Positions 49,416 through 59,979 of a stretch of DNA of 64,000 nucleotides are shown here, one piece after another. Under the pieces are notes generated by a model. It was not told the DNA's origin. It was given only the letters and a program-made list of their open reading frames with translations, and made no database searches. How positions within the stretch are numbered: position 1 is the stretch's first letter; each line of letters opens with the position of its first letter. Origin of the DNA: an uncultured Polaribacter sp. (lineage in GTDB: Bacteria; Bacteroidota; Bacteroidia; Flavobacteriales; Flavobacteriaceae); contig CAJWAC010000003.1 in NCBI GenBank assembly GCA_913020555.1, positions 1 through 64,000 on the forward strand. Direction: 5' to 3'. Position numbers and translations under genes: made by a program.

Positions 49416-52094
49416 TTAAAAAAGTCTATCTGGTGGCTTATTTTTATCCCATTTTAAATCAGATAAAGTTGATGACTTTACTCCAATAAAAAAAGTATAT
49501 GAAGATGTAGACCCAAAAGGAACCCAATTAAAATTAAATTGCCAACTGTCTAAATCTCTTGTAAAATTAAATCTAGAAAAAGAAAAGGCTCCACCTTTAA
49601 AATCGTAACCTGAAGAGTATCCTACTTTCCATTTAGGAGATAATTCAATATTTCCACTAAAACCAACTGTATGATTTTTTATTTCACCAGGTACGTTTCC
49701 TGGGTTTGAGTAATTAACAGCATACACTAAATTAATAGACCATGGTATCTTAGCTTTATATAAATCAGTTTTTTTAGTTTCCCCTTTTTTATTAACGTTA
49801 TTTTGCTGCCGTCCTATATTTCCTTGTCTATTAGTAGGGTCTATATTTGCGCCCATTGTATCAGTAGGATTATTTGCACCATTACCATTTTCTTTATCGC
49901 CTTTTTTACTTTTATCAAAGTCTGAACTTGAAATAGAGTAATTGGCTGTTAGTGTAGCGTTTTGTAACCTGAAAATACTTGTATTGAATTTATTAATAGT
50001 TTGTCCCTGGTCATTTACTTGATAAGGGTTCAGTGATCCATTTAAGTTCAAAGCTAACTTATCTTTAAATAAACGGGTTCCTGCATTAAAACTAACATTT
50101 GACCAATTTAAACTATCTGCAGCAAAGTTATATGAAGTGTTAAAATTTAAATTATTTAATAACATTACTTTTTCATCTTCCTCATCACTATCAGGATCTT
50201 TAGGAGCCATTTTTGCTTCTAAAACATTATTAATAGATATTCCTACTGAATTTGATAATCCTGTCCCAGGAGCTCTATATAAACTTTGATCAAAAATTGT
50301 ATAATTTAATACATCTGTTGGGTCATCACTCTGTTGTACTTCTCTAATAAATTTTGTTCCAAAATCTGGTCTGTATGTATAGGATATTGTTGGTCTAATT
50401 GTATGTCTAATTGCTTTTAATCTACCTTTGTTAAAGTTAAAAGTACCGTAAATATTAGTTGATAAACTTACGCCTAAATTATAAGTTCTAAATGTTTTAA
50501 AACCAGTTAAAGTATCTGTTACAACTTCGTTTGATGTGTCATCGTATTTTTTATTGATATAATTAAAGTTCCAACTTTCTTCATAGTTAGCACTCGGTGA
50601 AAGTGTAAAATATTTAAAGGCTTTTATATTTGTGTTTGTTCCGGTTCTATGTTGTACACCAGATTTTGCAGTTTGAAACATTTTAGGGGTAAAGAATTCA
50701 TCATCAGTAGTATTAATTAAATATTGACCTTGCATATTATAATTAAATCCTAGTTTCTGAATTGGATTTTTCTTAATACCTCCTTTACCAGCAAATGGAT
50801 AAATTCGATTCATGTTTAAAGTTAAAGATGGCAAGGTCATCGATATACTTTCTGTATTTGTATTTTGTTGATGAGATGCAGTAACTGCCATATTAAAAGG
50901 AGTTCCTACAAAAGTTTTACTGTAATTTATAGAGGAGTTAAAAGTGTTATTTTGATTTTGTGCAGCATTAAATTGATTTAATGATTCTCTGAAAAACCGA
51001 CTACTTCCAAGGTTTACAGAGGCAGAAAATCGTGAATTTGGACTTGCTTTCGAATCTTGACTATGATTCCATCTAACATTAAAATTATTGTTTTTACTAA
51101 AATTATCAAATCCTCTAATTCCATTAATAGTACTTTCATAATTAAAACTAAACACTCCATTAAATCGATAACGTTTAATATAATTAGAGTTTGTTCTAAT
51201 TCCCCAGCTTCCATTTGCCCATGCATCACCCGTAAGCGTTAAATCTACATAATCATTTATCGCAAAGTAATATCCACCATTTTGTAAACCAACACCTCTA
51301 TCGCTGCTACCAGTATCAAATGCAGGAAGTAAAAAACCAGAAACACTAGTTTCTGTCATAGGGAAATAAGCAAAAGGTAAAATTAGTGGAGTAGGTATGT
51401 CTGCCAAAACTAAATTACTTAGTCCTACAATAATTTTTTTTCCAGGAACCAATTTTGCTTTATTGGTTCTTATGTAATAGTCAGGAGCTTTTTTTTCTGA
51501 AGTTGTAAAACGTATTTTTCTGATGTAAATAGTGGAATCGTTTACCCGTTTTGTTTTTGTTCCATAAGTAAACATTTCGCCTTGTTTGGTTTTTAAACCA
51601 TAAATTAAAGCACGCTTACTTTTAAAATTATAAAGTATACTATCTTGTTCCGATTCTTGATTTCCTTGTTTAAACACTGGTCTTTGCACATATCCTGTGC
51701 TATCAATAATTCCTTTGGCAAAAAGTGTGTTTTTTTTATAATCAATAATTATAATTCCGGCTTTTAAATCAATATCAGTATAAGTAATATTAGCTTCATT
51801 ATATAAAGTTACAGTTTTCTTTTTTGCATTTTGAATTGTGTAATCTTTTGCAACATGTTTAATAATGTCCTCAATAGATTCTTTTGGCTTTATAGTGTCA
51901 GTATTAATTGTGTCTTTGTTTTTAAGGATTGGTTTTTCTTTTTTTGGAGAAGCTACAGAATCTTTATTCGTAAGAAGACTCTTTTTTACTAAAGGAACTA
52001 CAATTTTTTCTTTAGATTTTATATCTTGAGAAAAACCAGTTTTTATTGCGAAGAGGCAGCAAATTAAAAGTAAGTATGATAGGTTTGATTGCAA
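49416..52094 (-). CDS. lptD: LptD-like LPS assembly outer membrane protein
   Basis: OstA-like N-terminal domain; LILPFAYFPMTETSVSGFLLPAFDTGSSDRGVGLQNGGYYFAINDYVDLTLTGD; C-terminal beta-barrel. Confidence 0.88.
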   Translation of the reverse strand: MQSNLSYLLLICCLFAIKTGFSQDIKSKEKIVVPLVKKSLLTNKDSVASPKKEKPILKNKDTINTDTIKPKESIEDIIKHVAKDYTIQNAKKKTVTLYNEANITYTDIDLKAGIIIIDYKKNTLFAKGIIDSTGYVQRPVFKQGNQESEQDSILYNFKSKRALIYGLKTKQGEMFTYGTKTKRVNDSTIYIRKIRFTTSEKKAPDYYIRTNKAKLVPGKKIIVGLSNLVLADIPTPLILPFAYFPMTETSVSGFLLPAFDTGSSDRGVGLQNGGYYFAINDYVDLTLTGDAWANGSWGIRTNSNYIKRYRFNGVFSFNYESTINGIRGFDNFSKNNNFNVRWNHSQDSKASPNSRFSASVNLGSSRFFRESLNQFNAAQNQNNTFNSSINYSKTFVGTPFNMAVTASHQQNTNTESISMTLPSLTLNMNRIYPFAGKGGIKKNPIQKLGFNYNMQGQYLINTTDDEFFTPKMFQTAKSGVQHRTGTNTNIKAFKYFTLSPSANYEESWNFNYINKKYDDTSNEVVTDTLTGFKTFRTYNLGVSLSTNIYGTFNFNKGRLKAIRHTIRPTISYTYRPDFGTKFIREVQQSDDPTDVLNYTIFDQSLYRAPGTGLSNSVGISINNVLEAKMAPKDPDSDEEDEKVMLLNNLNFNTSYNFAADSLNWSNVSFNAGTRLFKDKLALNLNGSLNPYQVNDQGQTINKFNTSIFRLQNATLTANYSISSSDFDKSKKGDKENGNGANNPTDTMGANIDPTNRQGNIGRQQNNVNKKGETKKTDLYKAKIPWSINLVYAVNYSNPGNVPGEIKNHTVGFSGNIELSPKWKVGYSSGYDFKGGAFSFSRFNFTRDLDSWQFNFNWVPFGSTSSYTFFIGVKSSTLSDLKWDKNKPPDRLF

Positions 52095-52183
52095 TGCTAT
52101 AAATACTATTTTTGTAGATGAGTAAAAGTATGGCTCAATATTTGAAACACAAAATTAATGATGCCAAAATTAGTTAAATTTTA

Positions 52184-53272
52184 TTGATGAATTTTCTACA
52201 AAGCCACAAATTTAATACCAAACTTAAAAACTTGTTTTTTTGTGTGATTTCTGCTGTTGTTTTATGTTCTGTATCAGCCTTAAACGCTCAAAAAAAATAC
52301 ACTATTGTTATAGATGCAGGTCATGGAGGTAAAGATCCTGGAAATTTAGGAAATGGTTATAAAGAAAAGCATATTGCTTTAAAAGTAGCTTTAGAGGCTG
52401 GTAAACAGCTGTCTAAAGAGAAAGATATAATAGTTATTTATACAAGAACGAAAGATGTGTATCCAGAATTATGGAAAAGAGGAGAAATTGCAAATAATGC
52501 CAAAGCAGATTTATTTATATCTATCCATTGCGATTCTCATACATCGAATGCCTTTGGTGCAGGAACTTTTGTATTAGGATTGAGAGGAAATAAAAAGAAT
52601 TTAGAAATAGCAAAAAGAGAAAATGCTTCCATTCTTTTAGAAGATAATTTTGAGAAAAGATATAAAGGATTTGATTCAAATTCAGCAGAATCTGTTATTG
52701 GTTTATCACTTTTACAAGAAGAAAATTTAGATAAAAGCTTAGAATTGGCAAGTCTCATTCAACGAAATTTTGCTTTTAAACTGAAAAGGAATGATAGAAA
52801 AGTAAAACAAGACAATTTTCAAGTACTAAGAGAAACCATTATGCCAAGTGTTTTAGTAGAACTTGGTTTTTTAACCAACAAAAAAGAGGGAAAATATTTA
52901 AACTCACAAAAAGGGCAACAACAAATGGCAAAAGCCATTTCGGATGCTGTTAAAAATTATATTAACAACCTTAAATTGAATACAGTTGCTGAACAGGTTA
53001 TAGAGAATAAAGGTATTGATATTATAGAATTTAAGATTCAAATAGAGTCGGGAAAAAATAAAATTGCGACTAAATCATATAACTTTAAAGGTTTAAAAAA
53101 TATTGAAAGAGCCAAGGTAGGGGCTTTTTATAAATACTATTATGGAGTAACTTCTTCATATAAATCTGCTTTAAGTTCATTAAAAATAGCTAAACAAAAA
53201 GGATACAAAACTGCCTTTATGGTTGCCTTTAAAAACAATGAAAAAGTATCTGTAAAAGAAGTGAATAAATAG
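52184..53272 (+). CDS. N-acetylmuramoyl-L-alanine amidase with SPOR-like C-terminus
   Basis: IVIDAGHGGKDPGNLGNGYKEKHIALKVALEAG, LFISIHCDSHTSNAFGAGTFVLG, PSVLVELGFLTNKKEG. Confidence 0.93.
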   Translation: MMNFLQSHKFNTKLKNLFFCVISAVVLCSVSALNAQKKYTIVIDAGHGGKDPGNLGNGYKEKHIALKVALEAGKQLSKEKDIIVIYTRTKDVYPELWKRGEIANNAKADLFISIHCDSHTSNAFGAGTFVLGLRGNKKNLEIAKRENASILLEDNFEKRYKGFDSNSAESVIGLSLLQEENLDKSLELASLIQRNFAFKLKRNDRKVKQDNFQVLRETIMPSVLVELGFLTNKKEGKYLNSQKGQQQMAKAISDAVKNYINNLKLNTVAEQVIENKGIDIIEFKIQIESGKNKIATKSYNFKGLKNIERAKVGAFYKYYYGVTSSYKSALSSLKIAKQKGYKTAFMVAFKNNEKVSVKEVNK

Positions 53273-53319
53273 TATTAATTTTAGCACTAACAACCTAAAA
53301 TAATTAGTAATATTATTAG

Positions 53320-53327
53320 TAAATTTG
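53320..53327 (+). promoter_or_regulatory. -7 box (TAAATTTG), 5 nt before the MCE gene ATG
   Basis: Matches TAnnTTTG; ATG at 53333. Confidence 0.4.
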
Positions 53328-53332
53328 CACAT

Positions 53333-54298
53333 ATGACAAAAGAATTAAAAACAGGTTTAATTGTAGTTATAATTATCATAGGTTTTTTTTGGGGGTTTAA
53401 CTTTTTAAAAGGACATGATTTATTGGGTGGAAAAGCGCGTGAATTTAAAGTAGAATACTCTAAAATTGGAGGTTTAAATGAAGCGAGCCCAGTTACCATA
53501 AACGGTTTAAAAGTTGGACAAGTAAAAGAAATTGAATTTAACGAAGCTCCGGAAAAAAGAGGTCAATTAATAGTTACTTTTGCAGTTGAAAATGATTTTG
53601 AGTTTTCTAAAAATAGTATTGTTAAAATTTATTCACCCAATCCATTAGCCGGTTCAAATTTAGCAGTAGTTCCAAGTTATGATGGTGAACTAGCTACATC
53701 AGGAGATATATTGAAAGGCGAAATGGAAGAAAGTTTGTTTACATCTATTGGAGAAAGACTAGACCCACTTCAAACTAAATTAGAAAAAGTTTTAATTGGC
53801 GCAGACACTCTTTTTCAAAGAGTTAATGATGTATTAGATAAGCAAACAACAAATAGTTTAAAAAATTCTTTCACTGGTTTGGAACTAACAATAGGAGATG
53901 TTAGAAAAACATTAAAATCTGTAAATGCTTTATTAGATAGCAGCGCTGTTGATTTTAATAAAACCATGAAAAGTGCAAGTAAAATCTCAGAAGATTTGGC
54001 TAAAGTTACAGATACATTATCCAAAGCAAATATTGGTGAAATTATGAGATCTACGGAAAAAGCATTGTCATCAGTAAACTCAATGCTAGACGGTATGGAT
54101 CAGGGTAAAGGTACTTTTGGGAAGTTAATAAATGATCCTGCTTTGTATAATAATTTAACTTCTATGTCTAAAGAATTGGAGGAATTATTAAGAGAGATGA
54201 AATTAAATCCAAAACGTTTTGTACACTTTTCTTTATTTGGAAAAAGAGCAAAGGCCTATGATGATGAAAAGAATAAGAATAATGAAACAAGTCAATAA
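53333..54298 (+). CDS. MlaD/MCE family protein
   Basis: Single N-terminal TM; EFKVEYSKIGGLNEASPVTINGLKVGQVKEIEF MCE domain. Confidence 0.9.
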   Translation: MTKELKTGLIVVIIIIGFFWGFNFLKGHDLLGGKAREFKVEYSKIGGLNEASPVTINGLKVGQVKEIEFNEAPEKRGQLIVTFAVENDFEFSKNSIVKIYSPNPLAGSNLAVVPSYDGELATSGDILKGEMEESLFTSIGERLDPLQTKLEKVLIGADTLFQRVNDVLDKQTTNSLKNSFTGLELTIGDVRKTLKSVNALLDSSAVDFNKTMKSASKISEDLAKVTDTLSKANIGEIMRSTEKALSSVNSMLDGMDQGKGTFGKLINDPALYNNLTSMSKELEELLREMKLNPKRFVHFSLFGKRAKAYDDEKNKNNETSQ

Positions 54299-54346
54299 AT
54301 TTATTATTTAACAAATAAAATATTTTTAAAAAAATAAAAGATAAAC

Positions 54347-55663
54347 ATGCAATATTTACCAAACATTTTTTTTGCGTTAGCCTTAATCATTGGTATAGGT
54401 TTCTTTGTCATAAATATTAGAAAAATATCAAGAAACATTAAATTAGGAAAAGATGTAGATAGAACAGACAACAAATCTGAACGTTTAAAAAATATGATGA
54501 TGATTGCTTTAGGGCAATCCAAAATGGTAAAAAGACCTTTTTCTGGATTTTTACACATTATTGTTTACGTTGGTTTTATTATCATTAACATAGAAGTTCT
54601 AGAAATTATTATTGATGGATTATTTGGTACACATCGAATTTTTTTAAATTTCATTCCAATATCAGTTTACGGCTTTCTAATAGCAACTTTCGAAATCTTA
54701 GCGGCTTTGGTATTTGCGGTTGTTGTTGTTTTTTGGTTACGAAGAAATGTATCAAATATTAAACGATTTCTTAGTACTGAGATGAAAGGGTGGCCAAAAA
54801 ATGACGGAAACTATATTCTTTATTTTGAAATGGTTTTAATGTCTTTGTTTTTAATTATGAACGCGACAGATACTCCGTTTCAAGAAGCAGGAATAGGAAA
54901 TCCTATAAGTCAATTTATAGTTCCTTTTTTTAATGGATATTCGGCAGAAGCACTTCACACCATTGAAAGATCAGCTTGGTGGATTCATATTTTAGGTATT
55001 TTAATCTTCTTAAACTATTTATTTTATTCTAAGCATTTACATATACTTTTGGCTTTTCCAAATACATATTTTGCAAATTTAAATCTAAAAGGAAAATTCA
55101 ATAATTTAGAATCTGTTACTAACGAAGTTAAATTAATGATGGATCCTGATGCAGATCCTTATGCAATGCCAGAGGAAGGAGCAGAGGAAGCTGTACCCGA
55201 AAAATTTGGCGCAAGTGATGTAACCGATTTAAATTGGGTACAATTATTAAACGCATATACATGCACTGAATGCGGTAGATGTACCTCTTCTTGTCCTGCA
55301 AACTTAACAGGTAAAAAATTATCTCCTCGTAAAATTATGATGGATACTAGAGATCGTTTAGAACAGGTTGGTAGAAATATTGACAATAATAAAGGTGTTT
55401 TTAAAGATGATGGTAAACAACTATTATACGACTTTATCACTCCAGAGGAACTTTGGGCATGCACAAGTTGTAATGCCTGTGTAGAAGAATGTCCGGTTAA
55501 TATTGATCCACTATCAATAATTATGGACATGCGTAGATATTTAGTTATGGAGCAAAGTGCTGCTCCTCAAGAATTAAATATGATGATGACTAATGTAGAA
55601 AATAATGGAGCTCCTTGGCCTTATAATCAACAAGATAGATTAAATTGGGCTAATGAAGATTAA
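54347..55663 (+). CDS. Membrane-bound (Fe-S)-binding oxidoreductase subunit
   Basis: N-terminal TM helices; CTECGRCTSSCP and CTSCNACVEECPV 4Fe-4S motifs. Confidence 0.92.
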   Translation: MQYLPNIFFALALIIGIGFFVINIRKISRNIKLGKDVDRTDNKSERLKNMMMIALGQSKMVKRPFSGFLHIIVYVGFIIINIEVLEIIIDGLFGTHRIFLNFIPISVYGFLIATFEILAALVFAVVVVFWLRRNVSNIKRFLSTEMKGWPKNDGNYILYFEMVLMSLFLIMNATDTPFQEAGIGNPISQFIVPFFNGYSAEALHTIERSAWWIHILGILIFLNYLFYSKHLHILLAFPNTYFANLNLKGKFNNLESVTNEVKLMMDPDADPYAMPEEGAEEAVPEKFGASDVTDLNWVQLLNAYTCTECGRCTSSCPANLTGKKLSPRKIMMDTRDRLEQVGRNIDNNKGVFKDDGKQLLYDFITPEELWACTSCNACVEECPVNIDPLSIIMDMRRYLVMEQSAAPQELNMMMTNVENNGAPWPYNQQDRLNWANED

Positions 55664-55790
55664 TTTTAATAGTAGTATTTAATTACTTTTTTTAACCATA
55701 TTTAAGATTAAATGTTATTTTTATTCAGACGAAAATTTACAAGCCTTTTTTTAAGAGTATTTAAAAAATTAACAACAAAAAACTATTAGG

Positions 55791-56570
55791 ATGAACGTAC
55801 CAACAATGGCAGAAATGATGGCGCAAGGCAAACAACCAGAAGTATTATTTTGGGTGGGTGCAGCAGGAAGTTATGATGATAGAGCTAAAAAAATATCTAG
55901 AGCTTTTGTTAAAATATTACATCAAGCTAATGTAGATTTCGCTGTTTTAGGAGCAGAAGAAACTTCTACAGGTGACGCAGCTAAAAGAGCAGGAAATGAG
56001 TTTTTGTTTCAAATGCAAGCAATGATGAATATTGAGGTAATGAATAGCTATGAGATAAAGAAAATAGTCACTTGTGATCCGCATTCTTTTAATACATTAA
56101 AAAATGAATATCCTTCTTTAGGAGGGAAATATGAAGTTTTTCACCACACACAGTTTATACAAAATTTAATTTCTGAAGGTCGTTTAAATATCGACGATAC
56201 TACTTTAAAAGGAAAAAGAGTAACTTTTCATGACCCTTGTTATTTGGGAAGAGCAAACGAAGTTTACGAATCTCCAAGAAGCTTAATTAGAAGATTAGGT
56301 GTAAACCTCACAGAAATGAAACGTCATAAAGAAACTGCATTATGTTGCGGAGCTGGAGGAGCTCAGATGTTTAAAGATGCAGAACCTGGTAATAAAGAAG
56401 TAAATATTTTAAGAACAGAAGATGCTTTAAAAACAAAACCTCAAATTATTGCGACAGGCTGCCCTTATTGCAATACAATGATGACAGATGGTATAAAATT
56501 TAAAGAAAAAGAAGGTCAAGTTTTTGTGAAAGATATTGCTGAATTAATTGCAGAAGCAAATAACCTATAA
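55791..56570 (+). CDS. (Fe-S)-binding protein with CCG (cysteine-rich) domain
   Basis: VTFHDPCYLGRANEVYESPR, ALCCGAGGAQMF, ATGCPYCNTMM. Confidence 0.93.
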   Translation: MNVPTMAEMMAQGKQPEVLFWVGAAGSYDDRAKKISRAFVKILHQANVDFAVLGAEETSTGDAAKRAGNEFLFQMQAMMNIEVMNSYEIKKIVTCDPHSFNTLKNEYPSLGGKYEVFHHTQFIQNLISEGRLNIDDTTLKGKRVTFHDPCYLGRANEVYESPRSLIRRLGVNLTEMKRHKETALCCGAGGAQMFKDAEPGNKEVNILRTEDALKTKPQIIATGCPYCNTMMTDGIKFKEKEGQVFVKDIAELIAEANNL

Positions 56571-56573
56571 ATT

Positions 56574-56969
56574 ATGAATAAAACATCAATTTTAATTTTA
56601 GTATTATTATTTGTTTTTTCCTGCGGGAAAAAGGAAGTTAAAAGTGAGATTGAGGAAATAAAAGCCCCTGCAGCAGAAATTCCTGTTGATAAAGATAAAA
56701 AGGAAATTAAAATAGATGAACAAGATGAAATATCAGCCCTTATTTTTACAGTTCAAATAGCTGCTTTAAAAAATCAAAATGAAGATTTAGAAAATATTGA
56801 TGAAATAAAGGTCTATTATGAAAATGATTTAATAAAGTACAGATTAGGTAATTTTGAAACCTATCAAGAAGCCAGAGAGTTTAGATCACAAATTTTAAAT
56901 GAATACAACGATGCTTTTATACAGGCATTAAAAAATGATCGACCAATTTTTATTTTAGAAGCGCTATAA
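56574..56969 (+). CDS. Small lipoprotein with SPOR-like domain
   Basis: Lipobox-like LLFVFSC; FTVQIAALKNQNEDLEN...YRLGNFETYQEAREFRSQI. Confidence 0.7.
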   Translation: MNKTSILILVLLFVFSCGKKEVKSEIEEIKAPAAEIPVDKDKKEIKIDEQDEISALIFTVQIAALKNQNEDLENIDEIKVYYENDLIKYRLGNFETYQEAREFRSQILNEYNDAFIQALKNDRPIFILEAL

Positions 56970-56976
56970 AAATTTT

Positions 56977-57489
56977 ATGTCAGAAGAATTTAAAAACGAA
57001 GAAGTTAAAAATTTACCCGATATTATAAAAGTTGATTTTAAAAGTATTGATAAGAGTTACTTAAAAGTAATTTATATTAACTTTTTTTTACTTTTTATTC
57101 CTCTTTTAGTGGGATTAATTATTTTACATCAATTTTCTTTTTCAAATGAAATAAATGAATATATCATTTTTATATATCTTTTATTTATTGCATTTTTTGG
57201 TTTAATTTTTACAATATTAAATCTTAGTTTTCCTTTCAGGAAATATGCTTTAAGAGAAAAAGATATCACTTACAAAGCAGGTTTACTGGTTAAAAAAATA
57301 ACTACAGTTCCTTTTTCTAGGGTACAACATGTAGAAATTGATGAAAAACCTATTTCCAGAATCTTTGGGTTATCCTCTATAAGTGTATATACAGCTGGTG
57401 ATAGTAGTGATGATTTGGAAATAAAAGGGATTAAAAAAGAGACAGCACTTCAAATTAAAGAATTCATTAGTTCCAAAATTAATGAATAA
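56977..57489 (+). CDS. Bacterial PH (bPH2/YdbS-like) domain membrane protein
   Basis: Two TM segments then ITYKAGLLVKKITTVPFSRVQHVEIDEKPISRIFGLSSISVYTAG. Confidence 0.88.
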   Translation: MSEEFKNEEVKNLPDIIKVDFKSIDKSYLKVIYINFFLLFIPLLVGLIILHQFSFSNEINEYIIFIYLLFIAFFGLIFTILNLSFPFRKYALREKDITYKAGLLVKKITTVPFSRVQHVEIDEKPISRIFGLSSISVYTAGDSSDDLEIKGIKKETALQIKEFISSKINE

Positions 57490-58984
57490 CACTTTTAACT
57501 TTTCTGAGTTTTCAAAACAATCCTCAAAGGGAATTTTTGTAATTTATATCTCATTAATTTACAGTGCTTTAAAAATATCATGGATTTTTATTTTTCTTAT
57601 TTTTAAAGATTTTTCAGAAATTTCAAACACCAAGTTATTATACATTTCTTTAGGTATTGGCATAATTTTATTATTTCTATTGATAAGAGCTATTTTAATT
57701 TATAAAAATTTCCAATTTAAGATTACAAATAATCATTTTATATTAAAACAAGGGATTTTAAAAAAATCAAATACATCTATACCTTTTGATAAAATTCAAA
57801 ATATAAACTTTAAGCAAAATATTATTCAACAAATTATTAATGTTTACGAGGTTTGTATAGAAACAGCAGGCTCTACCAAAACAGAAATAGGTATAAAAGC
57901 ATTACCTTTTTTAAAAGCCACAGCCTTAAAAGAGTTAATTTTAAGTAATAAAGTATTCGAAAATTCAGAAAAAGAAAAAGAGGCACAGAAACCATTATTA
58001 AAAGTAGATATTTTATCCCTTTTTAAGGTTAGTTTAACTGAAAATCATCTACAGAATTTATTTTTATTTTTTGCGGTTTTATTTGGTTTTTATAACCAAA
58101 TTCAACAAATAACTGATGGTTTAGGTAAAACCGAAAGTTTAGACGGTTTTATAGAAGAAAATACAAACAATTTTTCAGCAAGCATATTCTTAATTTTAAT
58201 TTTGATAATTGGATTTACAGTAATTGCTTTTTTAAGTTCTTTTGTAAGAGTATTTCTCCTGCATTTTAATTTAACAACTTATTTGAAAAAAGATGCTTTT
58301 GAAATAAATCAAGGTTTATTTACCAAAAAGTCGATTGTTTTAAAAAAGCAAAAAGTGCAAAATATTACTATTTCTACAAATCCTTTAAAACGATTAATAG
58401 GCGTTTCTTTTATTACTTTTAAACAAGCTGTAAGTGGCAAATTAAATACTAAAAAAAAGGACAAACTTATAAGAATTGTTGGTTGTAAAAAACACCAAAT
58501 TGAAACAATAAAATCAAGTTTATTTCATTTTTCAAAAGTGGAAAATAGTGCTATTCATTTTCCTGACGATTATTATAAAAGAAGAATTTTTATGTTCTCT
58601 TTTTTATTTTTAACAGTTTTGTATACTGGCCTTTATTTTATCTTTTCACATATCGAAATCTTTTATTCACTTTTATTAATTATACCTATTGCTGTTTTTT
58701 TGATATTAAAAAAAGTTAAAAAACGATTTTATAAAATTTCTGAAGATATGTTGTTGGTTGGTAGAGGCCTGCTAGAAACACATTTAATTTATTTAGAAAT
58801 CTTTAAAGTACAAAATATAGAAATGAAACAAACAATTTTCCAAAAACGAAGTAAAGTTGCAGATATCATTCTGCAAACGGCATCTGGGAAAATTAAAATT
58901 CCTTGCATTCATTATAAGGAAGCCTTAAAAATTTACAATCACACATTATATAAAGTAGAAACTAGCACAGCTCCATGGATGTAA
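57482..58984 (+). CDS. Bacterial PH (YdbT-like) membrane protein with multiple PH domains
   Basis: Repeated ILKKSNTSIPFDKIQNINFKQNIIQQIINVYEVCIETAG-type segments; overlaps the preceding gene by 8 nt. Confidence 0.88.
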   Translation: MNNTFNFSEFSKQSSKGIFVIYISLIYSALKISWIFIFLIFKDFSEISNTKLLYISLGIGIILLFLLIRAILIYKNFQFKITNNHFILKQGILKKSNTSIPFDKIQNINFKQNIIQQIINVYEVCIETAGSTKTEIGIKALPFLKATALKELILSNKVFENSEKEKEAQKPLLKVDILSLFKVSLTENHLQNLFLFFAVLFGFYNQIQQITDGLGKTESLDGFIEENTNNFSASIFLILILIIGFTVIAFLSSFVRVFLLHFNLTTYLKKDAFEINQGLFTKKSIVLKKQKVQNITISTNPLKRLIGVSFITFKQAVSGKLNTKKKDKLIRIVGCKKHQIETIKSSLFHFSKVENSAIHFPDDYYKRRIFMFSFLFLTVLYTGLYFIFSHIEIFYSLLLIIPIAVFLILKKVKKRFYKISEDMLLVGRGLLETHLIYLEIFKVQNIEMKQTIFQKRSKVADIILQTASGKIKIPCIHYKEALKIYNHTLYKVETSTAPWM

Positions 58985-59907
58985 AAAGTTTTATAAAGGC
59001 GGCAAGGCTGCGAACACTACCTTTGTCTATTTCAGGGATTATTGTAGGTTCGTATTTGGGTGTTGATTATTTAAATTCAATTTCACAAAGTAATCCTAGA
59101 TTAATTATTTGGATGACGCCAGTATTTTGGTTAGCAATACTTACCACAATAGGTTTTCAAGTGTTATCAAATTTTGCAAATGATTATGGTGATGGAATAA
59201 AAGGATCAGATAAAAACAGAAAAGGAGAAGCAAGAATGGTTTCATCTGGTGCAATTACTCCTAAACAAATGAAAATGGCTATGATTGTTACAACAATCAT
59301 TACTTTAATTATTGCAATACTTTTAATATATAAATCTTTTGGAAGTGAAAATTTTGGATATTCAATTTTGTTTTTCTTTTTAGGAATCGCCTCAATTTCA
59401 GCCGCTATAAAATATACAGTAGGCAATTCCGCTTATGGGTATTCAGGTTTTGGAGATGTTTTTGTTTTTCTTTTCTTCGGATTGTTAAGTGTCTTAGGGT
59501 CTTATTTTTTATACACTAAAACCATTAATTTTGAAATTTTATTACCAGCAATTTCTATAGGATTTTTAAGCACAGCTGTTTTAAACTTAAATAATTTGAG
59601 AGATAGAGAAGAAGATGAAAAAAACAACAAAAACACCCTAGTTGTAAAGCTAGGAAAAGAAAAAGCTAAAAAATATCATTATTTATTAATTTTAGGGAGT
59701 TTATGTACAGCAATCGTGTACGTGGTTGTAAATTATAAAACATACTATCAATTTTTATTTCTGATAGCATTTATTCCATTAATTAAAAATTTAATTACTG
59801 TAGCTAAAAATAATATTTCAGAAGAATTGGATAGCGAATTGAAAAAAGTTGCGTTAAGTACATTTCTTTTTGCCATCCTTTTCGGAATTGGAAATACTTT
59901 TTTCTAA
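58975..59907 (+). CDS. menA: 1,4-dihydroxy-2-naphthoate polyprenyltransferase
   Basis: UbiA-family NFANDYGDGIKGSDKNRKGEARMVSSG and LNNLRDREEDEKNNKNTL. Confidence 0.95.
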   Translation: MDVKSFIKAARLRTLPLSISGIIVGSYLGVDYLNSISQSNPRLIIWMTPVFWLAILTTIGFQVLSNFANDYGDGIKGSDKNRKGEARMVSSGAITPKQMKMAMIVTTIITLIIAILLIYKSFGSENFGYSILFFFLGIASISAAIKYTVGNSAYGYSGFGDVFVFLFFGLLSVLGSYFLYTKTINFEILLPAISIGFLSTAVLNLNNLRDREEDEKNNKNTLVVKLGKEKAKKYHYLLILGSLCTAIVYVVVNYKTYYQFLFLIAFIPLIKNLITVAKNNISEELDSELKKVALSTFLFAILFGIGNTFF

Positions 59908-59979
59908 AACAAATAGATGAAAACTGGCTAAATAATTTGCGCAGTTCTATAGAGTTTAAATTAACAAATAAGTATAAAT

